Below, piece by piece: positions 1 to 6,144 of a stretch of DNA of 8,326 nucleotides (its first letter is position 1; each line of letters begins with the position of its first letter). The stretch comes from an uncultured Sulfuricurvum sp. (GTDB taxonomy: Bacteria > Campylobacterota > Campylobacteria > Campylobacterales > Sulfurimonadaceae), in assembly GCF_937936435.1 (NCBI RefSeq), contig NZ_CALDDG010000054.1, positions 1-8,326 on the forward strand, given 5' to 3'. The notes below the pieces were generated by a model that did no database searches, was not told the DNA's origin, and was given only the letters and a program-made list of their open reading frames with translations. The position numbers and the translations under genes were made by a program.

Positions 1-230
1 GTGCGGATGTAAATGCCCAAGACAGCGGCGGTGCTACCGCCTTGCATTTAGCGGCATGGAAAGGGTTTACCGATATCGTCCGCTATCTGCTCCAAAACGG
101 CGCATCCGGAAATGCCATGAGTACGGATGGAATGACTCCGCTGGATATAGCTATGGTAAAAGGAAACAAAGAGATCGCCGAAGCGATCCAACAAGCGGCT
201 CCGAAGCTCAAACCTCTCTTACAACGCTAA
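1..230 (+). CDS. Ankyrin-repeat protein, 3' end only (partial)
   Basis: The reading frame is open from the window edge (first full codon at base 3) to a TAA at 228-230, giving the last 75 residues of a longer protein. The fragment begins with ADVNAQDSGG, the end of one ankyrin unit. A complete repeat follows with the hallmark TALHLAA, then helix residues ending in VRYLLQNGAS. A degenerate last repeat has TPLDIAMVKGNKEIAEAI, and the protein ends in a short basic tail. Ankyrin repeats are protein-protein interaction scaffolds, so no enzymatic role can be assigned. The true start and any N-terminal signal peptide lie outside the window. The TTG at 42 is an internal codon, since the repeat pattern continues upstream of it. 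Its last 12 bases overlap the convergent thioesterase gene. The family call is secure; the specific function is unknown. Confidence 0.85.
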   Translation, partial: ADVNAQDSGGATALHLAAWKGFTDIVRYLLQNGASGNAMSTDGMTPLDIAMVKGNKEIAEAIQQAAPKLKPLLQR

Positions 231-590
231 GAAAAAGCCTTTCTCTTTCTCGGGAATTTTTTGCATCTTCCCGTCAAAGTCGATATAGACCAGCACAATT
301 TTCATTTCAAACAGTTTCTCATCTCCCCGAAAGACTTTTTGGACTAATGTAAACGACGCATTTTTCATCTCTTCCAGCTCGGTCGCCACGTCCAAAATAT
401 CACCGAGTTTTGCACTTTTGAGATAATCGGCTTCGATATGTTTGGCGACAAAATGCCCCTCTTCCAATATCGGAGAACGTCCGACATCAAAAAAAAGATG
501 GCTTCGCGCCCGTTCGCAGAAGTTTAGATAATTGGAATGATAAACGATCCCGCCCGCGTCGGTATCTTCATAATAGACTCGTATTTGCAT
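219..590 (-). CDS. ybgC: YbgC-family acyl-CoA thioesterase (hotdog fold)
   Basis: This 123-residue protein has the usual length of YbgC/4-hydroxybenzoyl-CoA thioesterase-type single-hotdog enzymes. The N-terminal signature YYEDTDAGGIVYHSNYL is nearly identical to that of proteobacterial YbgC. Asp11, the second D of DTD, corresponds to the catalytic aspartate of the family, and His18 lies in the conserved YHSNY segment. The family hydrolyses short-chain or hydroxyacyl-CoA thioesters in the cytoplasm, and in many bacteria the gene lies next to tol-pal, which is not the case here. I chose ATG at 590 because the AAGG at 597-600 sits 6 bases upstream of it. A GTG codon at 593 would leave only 3 bases and would add one residue. 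A possible extended -10 lies at 624-632. The gene is transcribed alone, divergent from dgt. Substrate specificity cannot be read from the sequence. Confidence 0.92.
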   Translation of the reverse strand: MQIRVYYEDTDAGGIVYHSNYLNFCERARSHLFFDVGRSPILEEGHFVAKHIEADYLKSAKLGDILDVATELEEMKNASFTLVQKVFRGDEKLFEMKIVLVYIDFDGKMQKIPEKEKGFFLAL

Positions 591-715
591 CACAAACCTT
601 ATCAGAATATATTTAAAAGAGTCATTTTAACATCCATATAAGTAAAACATTATTACTGTACATCAAATAAGACTCCCTAAATTTTAAGTAATGATAAAAA
701 TCACCGAGGTTATCC
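591..715. promoter_or_regulatory. Divergent promoter region between ybgC and dgt
   Basis: This AT-rich spacer must hold promoters for both genes. On the minus strand TGTTAAAAT (624-632) matches an extended -10 element (TGn-TAAAAT). It would start transcription about 25 bases before the ybgC ATG, leaving room for the AAGG site. On the plus strand several AT-rich hexamers could be a -10 (for example TATAAG at 637-642), but none stands out and no -35 is convincing. This is normal for Campylobacterota, where the -35 element is weakly conserved. A clear ribosome binding site, GAGGT at 706-710, sits 5 bases before the dgt start. I see no strong operator dyad or small gene here. Confidence 0.45.
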
Positions 716-2158
716 ATGATTGACTATACCAAAAAAATAACGACCGACAGAGAATTCAACCCTATCGAGAACCTCGATTACTCGATCGAAAGTGACCGCG
801 GACGTATCCTCTCCTCCCCCGCGTTTCGTCGTCTCCAAAAACGGACGCAGGTATTCGCTCTGGAACTTAACGCCTCGATCCGCACACGCCTCACCCACTC
901 TCTCGAAGTAGCTCAAGTGGCGCGGTTTATCGCAAAAACAATCCTCTCGAAGCTTAAACGTGAGGGGCTGGGTACCTACGGTCTCGAAGAACTCGAAAAT
1001 GCTTTCGTCTCCACGGCGGAGATGACGAGTCTGCTGCACGATATCGGCAATCCTCCGTTCGGTCATTTCGCGGAGCAGACGATCAACAAATGGATGAAAG
1101 AAAACGCCGTGCCGATACTCGATGCCTTCTCCGCGACAACACCCGACGCACAGAACATCAAAGAGACGGTAGCGAAAGATATCTGCAACTACGACGGCAA
1201 CGCACAGGCGATCCGGGTCATATCCAAACTCCAGCGCCTCAACCTCTCTTATACCCAGACTCTCTCGGTACTCAAATACACGAGAGGAGCGTATGAGACA
1301 AAACCTCCCAAAGAAGACGTGCTAAGTTATCTCAAGAAAAAGCCAGGCTTTTACTACAGCGAACACGCTTTTATCGAAAAGGTGCAGCAAACCCTCGGCG
1401 TCGCATCGGGGCACCGTTTTCCCCTCACTTACATCATGGAGGCGGCCGATGACATCTCCTACCTGACCGCCGATCTCGAAGACGCTGTCGAAAAAGGGAT
1501 ACTGACGCTCGATCAGGTCTATGATCTCATCAAAAAGGCATGCGAAGCCGAAGGGGAAGACTATCTTCTCGAAATCATCGAAGATCGGTACAATCAGGCA
1601 AAACAAAACGACGAGCCGTATCAGTTCAATATGTTTTTTACCCTGATCAAAGCCAAACTCGTCACATCGCTGGTGTTTCACGTCGTGGATATCTATATCG
1701 AAAATCATACCGCGATATTTCAGGGGTCTTTCAACTGCGCGTTACTCGACTATGCCAAAGAGAGCAAATACTACAAAGCGGTCAAAATACTCGAAAAACT
1801 CTCCGCTAAACACATCTATCAAAACAAAGAGGTTCAGACGCTGGAACTTCAAGGGTATACGATCGTCAACGAACTGCTGAATATCTACAAACCGATATTA
1901 CAACTCAGTGCGGACGATTTCTCGAAATTGATTCAAGATGAAAAAATCGACTGTTTTATCGCGATGCGGCTGATCCGCCGCATTTCTCCCAAACAGATCG
2001 TCGCCTACAAAAATGATGTCAAATCACTGGAGAGAGATAATCGCGAATCGTTTCAGATACTCGAATGGTATTACCGTGTCCGGCTCGTCACCGACTACAT
2101 CAGTGGGATGACAGACGATTTCGCCCTCAACGAGTATCAAACGCTGATGGCGTTGTAA
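716..2158 (+). CDS. dgt: Deoxyguanosinetriphosphate triphosphohydrolase (dGTPase, HD superfamily)
   Basis: This cytoplasmic enzyme hydrolyses dGTP to deoxyguanosine and triphosphate, which affects dNTP pool balance. At 480 residues it is close to E. coli Dgt (about 505). The HD-type metal site is complete: His61 in RTRLTHSLEVAQVAR, His108-Asp109 in LLHDIGNPPFGHFAE, and the distal aspartate (Asp245/Asp246) in MEAADDISYLTADLEDA. The family signatures FRRLQKRTQVF (residues 37-47) and YDGNAQAIR (159-167) are also present. The ATG at 716 follows GAGGT at 706-710 with 5-base spacing, and no upstream in-frame alternative is better. The gene has its own divergent promoter region and converges with the amidotransferase gene, leaving a 54-base gap in which I find no convincing hairpin terminator. 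The long Dgt form and intact motifs make the assignment strong; the preference for dGTP over other dNTPs is inferred from the family. Confidence 0.95.
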   Translation: MIDYTKKITTDREFNPIENLDYSIESDRGRILSSPAFRRLQKRTQVFALELNASIRTRLTHSLEVAQVARFIAKTILSKLKREGLGTYGLEELENAFVSTAEMTSLLHDIGNPPFGHFAEQTINKWMKENAVPILDAFSATTPDAQNIKETVAKDICNYDGNAQAIRVISKLQRLNLSYTQTLSVLKYTRGAYETKPPKEDVLSYLKKKPGFYYSEHAFIEKVQQTLGVASGHRFPLTYIMEAADDISYLTADLEDAVEKGILTLDQVYDLIKKACEAEGEDYLLEIIEDRYNQAKQNDEPYQFNMFFTLIKAKLVTSLVFHVVDIYIENHTAIFQGSFNCALLDYAKESKYYKAVKILEKLSAKHIYQNKEVQTLELQGYTIVNELLNIYKPILQLSADDFSKLIQDEKIDCFIAMRLIRRISPKQIVAYKNDVKSLERDNRESFQILEWYYRVRLVTDYISGMTDDFALNEYQTLMAL

Positions 2159-2212
2159 TACAAAAGTATCGTAAAAGCAGGTTTGTGTATCTTTAGAAAA
2201 AAGGCCGCTACT

Positions 2213-2926
2213 CTATTCGCATATCAAGGCTTCGAATCTTTTCAATAATGCTGTGGCTTCCGCCGTTTTTCGAGTCTCTTTTTGCAATGCCGTGATCCGT
2301 TCCCGTGACCATGATTTTTCCTGCGCGACCTCTTCGATATAAGCGTTCATGATCACCTCATCAAATTCGGGATGAAACTGCACCCCCCACGCACGTTCTC
2401 CGATCCGAAACGCGTGATTGCTATCATGTCCGTTGAATGCCAGCCGGACGGCACCTTCGGGAAGGGTCATAACCGTCTGGGAATGGATCGTGTGTCCCAT
2501 AAAGTTCTCGGGGAAATCACGGAACAGCGCATCCTCATGGGCATGCGGTGTCGTTTGGATCTCTACCGTACCGATTTCCATACCGTCGTTATGATATCCC
2601 GATACGCCCCCCATCGCTTTTGCCAGAAGCTGGTGTCCGTAACATATCGCCAGTAACGGTATCTGACGATCTACCGTATCCGCCAGCCAGCTCGCTGTTT
2701 TTTTGCTCCATTGTTCTTCGTCCGTGACCATCGAGTGCGATCCGGTGACGATCACGCCGTCGCATAGACTCAAATCCGGCAGCTCCTCGCCCGCTTCTAC
2801 ATGTACCGTGAAGATTCTGGAACACGCTGTTGAGAGTTTATCCGTGATCCAATCTTCAAAATCGTTCAGATCGGCCTGCATCGTTTTGAATGTCGAACCG
2901 GTCTTAATAATACAGATATTTTTCAT
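2213..2926 (-). CDS. Stand-alone class I glutamine amidotransferase (GMP synthase-like GATase domain)
   Basis: This 237-residue protein is a single class I (triad) glutamine amidotransferase domain. The nucleophile is Cys95 in the elbow LLAICYGHQLLA. The catalytic pair is His185 and Glu187 in WGVQFHPEFD. An oxyanion-side VTGSHSMVTD segment (residues 60-69) and IHSQTV (147-152) fit the COG0518 group. Such domains release ammonia from glutamine for a partner synthetase, or act as gamma-glutamyl hydrolases. No synthetase domain is fused and none lies next to it, so its substrate is unknown. It is not GuaA itself, which carries an ATP-pyrophosphatase part. About 40 mostly helical, charged residues follow the His-Glu pair. 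The ATG at 2926 has only a weak purine-rich AAAGAA upstream. A TACAAT at 2945-2950 could be its -10 but would give a very short leader. Confidence 0.9.
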   Translation of the reverse strand: MKNICIIKTGSTFKTMQADLNDFEDWITDKLSTACSRIFTVHVEAGEELPDLSLCDGVIVTGSHSMVTDEEQWSKKTASWLADTVDRQIPLLAICYGHQLLAKAMGGVSGYHNDGMEIGTVEIQTTPHAHEDALFRDFPENFMGHTIHSQTVMTLPEGAVRLAFNGHDSNHAFRIGERAWGVQFHPEFDEVIMNAYIEEVAQEKSWSRERITALQKETRKTAEATALLKRFEALICE

Positions 2927-3003
2927 GTTATTTCTTTTTACGGTATTGTAAAAGAAAATTATCCGGAAGGATCGGAGAATATGCCTAAAATTTACGCGTC
3001 AGA
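2927..3003 (-). promoter_or_regulatory. Short AT-rich spacer upstream of the amidotransferase gene
   Basis: On the minus strand this spacer contains TACAAT (2945-2950), a fair -10 match. A small dyad, ATCC-GGAA-GGAT, lies just before it at 2960-2971 (read on the plus strand). On the minus strand the dyad is followed by a T-rich run, so it could also act as a weak terminator for the phosphatase unit. The stem is only 4 bp, so neither role is firm. Confidence 0.25.
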
Positions 3004-3102
3004 CTAAAAAATTATGAGAGCATAACCGCCGTTTTGATATCCGATCGTATCGATGGAATTCTCTTCGCACATACACATAAGGCGATATGATTCCTGTGTC
3101 AT
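3004..3102 (-). CDS. Possible 32-residue small protein coupled to the phosphatase gene
   Basis: An ATG at 3102 lies 4 bases after the phosphatase TAG and opens a 32-codon frame ending in TAG at 3004-3006. The product begins MTQESYRLMCMCEENS and ends in a glycine/tyrosine stretch followed by ALIIF. It has a closely spaced Cys-Met-Cys and no clear membrane span. A GAGAG within the last codons of the phosphatase gene lies about 7 bases before the ATG and could allow translational coupling, although it is a weak Shine-Dalgarno. I do not recognise the protein. It may simply be a chance frame in 3' untranslated sequence; the position directly after the upstream stop is the only argument for it. Confidence 0.3.
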   Translation of the reverse strand: MTQESYRLMCMCEENSIDTIGYQNGGYALIIF

Positions 3103-3106
3103 ACGG

Positions 3107-3835
3107 CTACTCTCTTTTTACACTCATCACATCTCCCGTCTCGATGCAATATGCGCTTAACAATCCATACCCCTCTTCTTCCTTATAGCACCCCGTATCG
3201 ATATTAACAAAATGATCCCGGATACGCGGACCGTTTTGCATCGGAGTGTGCCCGAAGATATTAAAAATCGGTGCATCTGCGGAATCGGGATCGCGGCGGT
3301 TGGTCGTAACAAGTCTGGCAAAAGTACCGTACAGCGATTCGACTTTTCGCATTGCCCACGCCGTAGCAATCGGAGCATGAGAAACGACAACCGTTTTTTG
3401 CGATGGATGCTCGATCGGCAGTTCCAAATAAAGGGGGAGTTTTTCCATCCATTTCATATCCTCCTTGAATCGCTGAAGTCCCTCGGCATAATCATCAGCT
3501 TTGATCGGTTTGCCCTCTTCGAGTTTGACCAGTCGATAGGACCGAAGCGTCGCAACACCGCCGTTACTGAACCATATACTGTGCGAGGGAAGTTCTTCGC
3601 CCGTCTCGAAACAGCGTCCTATCACAAATCCCTGAGTGATCATCGCTTCTTCGTGGTTACCCATGACGCACAAATGGTTGTTTTCTCTAACGTATCGAAC
3701 CACCTCCGCGCTCTGTGGTCCTCTATCGATCAAATCGCCGACAAATACGAGACGCGCGTCTGTCGGAAGGCGTGCAACGAGTTTCATGAGGGTACTGTAA
3801 TGGCCGTGAACATCGCCGATAACATAGTGATTCAT
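3107..3835 (-). CDS. Calcineurin-like metallophosphatase (PP1/PrpA/ApaH-like)
   Basis: This 242-residue phosphoesterase carries the full binuclear metal signature of the PPP group: GDVHGH (residues 7-12), GDLIDRG (33-39) and GNHEE (59-63). The later metal-binding histidines are His153 in VSHAP and His196 in FGHTP, followed by NIDTGC (211-216). Relatives are bacterial serine/threonine protein phosphatases of the PrpA/PrpB type and symmetrical diadenosine tetraphosphatase (ApaH). The length and NIDTGC ending fit the former slightly better, but the sequence does not decide between protein and nucleotide substrates. It is expected to be cytoplasmic, with no signal peptide or membrane span. The ATG at 3835 follows AAGGAA (complement of 3841-3846) by 5 bases. 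It may be co-translated with a tiny ORF immediately downstream. The gene is divergent from the transglutaminase-like gene. Confidence 0.93.
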   Translation of the reverse strand: MNHYVIGDVHGHYSTLMKLVARLPTDARLVFVGDLIDRGPQSAEVVRYVRENNHLCVMGNHEEAMITQGFVIGRCFETGEELPSHSIWFSNGGVATLRSYRLVKLEEGKPIKADDYAEGLQRFKEDMKWMEKLPLYLELPIEHPSQKTVVVSHAPIATAWAMRKVESLYGTFARLVTTNRRDPDSADAPIFNIFGHTPMQNGPRIRDHFVNIDTGCYKEEEGYGLLSAYCIETGDVMSVKRE

Positions 3836-4022
3836 AACAGTTCCTTGATCAGTACCGTACTTTTGAATTTAAACGATTTACTTTTGTAATTAAATTTATT
3901 GCATATAAAAATAATTCTACACTAAAAATCGTACTATACGTATATAATAATTTCTCCTCAACCTATTTCATATCTTGTAACAGTATTATGCTATAACCAT
4001 ATCCGGTAAAGAGGGAGAGATC
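3836..4022. promoter_or_regulatory. Divergent promoter region, phosphatase / transglutaminase-like gene
   Basis: This is a very AT-rich spacer of 187 bases. For the plus-strand gene, TGCTATAAC at 3989-3997 is a good extended -10 (TGn-TATAAC). It would give a leader of about 20 bases that includes the GAGGGAG ribosome binding site at 4011-4017. A consensus TATAAT at 3943-3948 is an alternative with a longer leader. For the minus-strand phosphatase gene, TAGAAT (complement of 3914-3919) is the best -10 and implies a leader of roughly 70 bases. No clear -35 hexamer, large dyad or small gene is seen. Confidence 0.4.
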
Positions 4023-4877
4023 ATGCAGCGCTATAAAATCTTCCATCGTACTTACTACAATTATTCTTCATCGGTGATTTTAGGCCCACACCGTTTGCTT
4101 TTGCGCCCGAGAGAAGATTACGAGCTGCGTATCGAATCGTTTATCCTTAAAATGACTCCCGACGCGGCACTTCTTTGGCACCGGGACATAGAAGGAAACT
4201 CCGTCGCTATTGCCACTTTCACTCTACCAACCACCCAACTGCTGATCGAAAGCGAAGTAATTATTCAACAATATAACGAAGCTCCTTTGGATTTTATCGT
4301 GAGCGATTATGCCCTGCGTTATCCGTTCGTCTATCGAGGGGAAGAGGAAATTTTACTCTCTGCATACAAGGCTTTACCCGATCCGCACAGTGTTGCAAGC
4401 GTCAATCAATGGATAAAGAATTTTTGGCATCCCGGTGAAAAAATTCAGACCTATACCTTATTGCAGCGGATCAACGAATACATATACCGTACTCTCGCTT
4501 ACCGCATCCGCGAAGAACCCGGAGTACAAAGTGTGGAACAAACTCTCGCTTACGGGAGCGGATCATGTCGTGATTTTGCTTTTTTGTTTATGCAGGCAGT
4601 ACGTTCATTGGGACTGGCGGCCCGATTTGTCAGCGGATACCTCTATGCACCGCTGATGGCTGCACAGATCGGATCAACCCATGCATGGGCGGAAGTCTAT
4701 TTACCGGGTGCGGGGTGGAAAGGGTTTGATCCCTCGATAGGAAAAATGGCGGGAAGCGATCATATCGCCGTAGCGGTAGCGAGACTTCCCGAAGCCGTCC
4801 CTCCGATTTCCGGATCATTTGCGGGTACAGCAATTTCAAGTCTTGCGGTAGGAGTGTGGGTTACCCCTCTTATTTAG
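4023..4877 (+). CDS. Bacterial transglutaminase-like cysteine protease family protein
   Basis: This 284-residue protein has two parts. The N-terminal beta-rich region (about 1-100) starts YKIFHRTYYNYSSSV and contains LGPHRLLLRPRED, typical of the bacterial transglutaminase-like N-terminal domain. It is followed by a transglutaminase core with an intact triad: Cys182 in GSGSCRDFAFLFM, His220 in STHAWAEVYLPGAGW, and Asp236 in FDPS. Family members are usually predicted cysteine proteases or amidases rather than crosslinkers, and the substrate is unknown. No signal peptide is seen, so it is probably cytoplasmic. The ATG at 4023 follows a strong GAGGGAG. In other genomes such genes often sit with alpha-E and ATP-grasp-like genes; neither is present here. 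Its 3' end overlaps the convergent small membrane protein gene by 8 bases. The last 40 residues are hydrophobic and small-residue rich, as is common in the family. Confidence 0.92.
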   Translation: MQRYKIFHRTYYNYSSSVILGPHRLLLRPREDYELRIESFILKMTPDAALLWHRDIEGNSVAIATFTLPTTQLLIESEVIIQQYNEAPLDFIVSDYALRYPFVYRGEEEILLSAYKALPDPHSVASVNQWIKNFWHPGEKIQTYTLLQRINEYIYRTLAYRIREEPGVQSVEQTLAYGSGSCRDFAFLFMQAVRSLGLAARFVSGYLYAPLMAAQIGSTHAWAEVYLPGAGWKGFDPSIGKMAGSDHIAVAVARLPEAVPPISGSFAGTAISSLAVGVWVTPLI

Positions 4878-5022
4878 CCGTCTCCTCGGCGTAGATTTTT
4901 TCCAGCTCTTCGAGGCGTTCCATCTTCCGATAATGACGCAGGTTCAGCTTGGCAAATTTATACCCCAGAAAAATAACGATCGGCCAAAGTGCAAGCCATA
5001 ATAATGATTCGATGTATTCCAT
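4870..5022 (-). CDS. Small single-span membrane protein at the 3' end of the cyd operon (CydX-like position)
   Basis: This 50-residue protein, MEYIESLLWLALWPIVIFLG..., has one predicted membrane helix at about residues 5-22. A highly charged, probably helical cytoplasmic tail follows (heptad-like RKMERLEELEKIYAEE). The translation signal is strong: AGGAG at 5029-5033 overlaps the cydB TAG stop and sits 6 bases before the ATG, indicating coupling to cydB. Small single-helix subunits such as CydX, CydH/CydY and CydS accompany CydAB in other bacteria, and the position here suggests an equivalent role in stabilising the oxidase. It does not resemble E. coli CydX in sequence: the N-terminus lacks its WxxxW-LG pattern and the tail is longer and much more charged. 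It could therefore be a separate accessory family or an assembly factor. Its existence is well supported; its function is inferred from position. Confidence 0.8.
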   Translation of the reverse strand: MEYIESLLWLALWPIVIFLGYKFAKLNLRHYRKMERLEELEKIYAEETAK

Positions 5023-5031
5023 ATCTCTCTC

Positions 5032-6144
5032 CTAATAGCTGAAGGGATCGTTTTTGATCTCTTCGTGTGTCACCGGACGCGCCATAGAGCGCCAGACATA
5101 CGCGATATATCCCAAGACGACCGGGACAAACAGCGACACGTATCCCATAACGGCAAGGATATATCGGCTTCCCGAGCCGTTAAAAGTCGTCAATGAGCTT
5201 TGGATATCGCTCGTCGAAGGGTAAAACGGAGCTCCGCCCACACCGGTCGAAAAGAGCAGCGAGAATACCATCATCACCGTCCCGGCCGATGCGAACCAGA
5301 AACCGATTTTAGCTCCTTTGAAAGCGCCGAAGACGAATAGTCCGAGTCCGATCACAAACGGGAGGAAGATACTCAACGGATATTGCATAAAGGTATGCAA
5401 GTAACGGTTCGGTTCTATTGAAATTTGGCCGTTCATACTCGCAGCCCCCGGAAGGAGAAAAATCCAGAGTGCAAATGCGCCTAAAAAGGCAACCGTGATG
5501 ATCGTCTCTTTAATGCGTTTGCGTTCAATTATCCGAATAATCGATTCTTCCCTCACGCTGTTGGTGATATACAGCATCCCCAAAACGCGCGAAACCAATA
5601 CAACACTGATTCCCCCTAGCAGATTGAACGGGATACTCAATGCTTCCAAACCGCGCGTGGAGGCCATCCATTGAGTATATCTCGTACCGTCGATCATAAA
5701 CGGACTGCCCGAGAACATCGTCGCAATGATGACGCCGATCAAAAACGGAGCAAGATAGCCGTTGATGCTTAAAAAAGTCTCAAACACTCCGGAACCGTAG
5801 ACATTCCCTTTTTTCGTTCGGTATTCATACGAGACCGCTTGGACGATATAAACAAACAGCAGCGCCATCCATGCAAAATAGGCTCCGCCGAAGCTCACCG
5901 CGTAAAAGAGGGGAAACGCGGCGAAAACGGCTCCGCCGAACAGCACCAAAGTTGTGAATCCTAATTCCCATTTGCGCCCGAATACGTTGTAAAGCAATGT
6001 CTTATCGGCTTCGTTTTTCCCGAGCGACGGAATTAATGCCTGTCCCCCCTGAACAAACAGCATCATCGCCAAAAATCCGCCGAGCAGCGAGACAATTCCC
6101 CACCAGTAGTTTTGAAGCCATAGCAATTCCCATGTCTCAAACAT
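5032..6144 (-). CDS. cydB: Cytochrome bd ubiquinol oxidase subunit II
   Basis: This 370-residue polytopic membrane protein is the second large subunit of quinol:O2 oxidoreductase, in the cytoplasmic membrane. Homology to E. coli CydB is visible in NYWWGIVSLLGGF (residues 12-24) and GRKWELGFTTLVLFGGAVFAAFPLFYAVSFGG read in two parts (56-70 and 71-87). It is also seen in APFLIGVI (132-139), YPSTS near residue 310 and the C-terminal VTHEEIKNDPFSY. The start ATG overlaps the cydA end by 8 bases, with AGGAG 6 bases upstream inside cydA, so the two are translationally coupled. Oddly, the acidic E. coli motif TDGFDMG is replaced by FVQGGQA (residues 30-36), and the aspartate after the conserved Trp59 is glutamate (Trp-Glu-Leu-Gly). 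From memory this glutamine form resembles the Bacteroidota-type CydB. The ends match E. coli CydB well, so this is a variant, not a broken gene. Confidence 0.95.
   Translation of the reverse strand: MFETWELLWLQNYWWGIVSLLGGFLAMMLFVQGGQALIPSLGKNEADKTLLYNVFGRKWELGFTTLVLFGGAVFAAFPLFYAVSFGGAYFAWMALLFVYIVQAVSYEYRTKKGNVYGSGVFETFLSINGYLAPFLIGVIIATMFSGSPFMIDGTRYTQWMASTRGLEALSIPFNLLGGISVVLVSRVLGMLYITNSVREESIIRIIERKRIKETIITVAFLGAFALWIFLLPGAASMNGQISIEPNRYLHTFMQYPLSIFLPFVIGLGLFVFGAFKGAKIGFWFASAGTVMMVFSLLFSTGVGGAPFYPSTSDIQSSLTTFNGSGSRYILAVMGYVSLFVPVVLGYIAYVWRSMARPVTHEEIKNDPFSY

Noticed and set aside
42..230. A complete 62-residue ankyrin protein starting at TTG 42
   Set aside because: Ankyrin-pattern residues (ADVNAQDSGGATA) precede the TTG in the same frame, so this is the tail of a longer gene.
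710..1066. A 118-codon minus-strand frame opposite the start of dgt
   Set aside because: It is the complement of a strongly conserved HD-domain region, and its product is arginine- and phenylalanine-rich without family features.
2159..2212. Possible bidirectional terminator between dgt and the amidotransferase gene
   Set aside because: The GGCC followed by T-runs on the minus strand looked promising, but no stem of useful length forms. The repeated GTATC there is direct, not inverted.
3212..3889. A 225-codon open frame on the plus strand
   Set aside because: It lies opposite the metallophosphatase gene, whose metal-binding motifs are all intact. The antisense product has no recognisable motif and no credible ribosome binding site.
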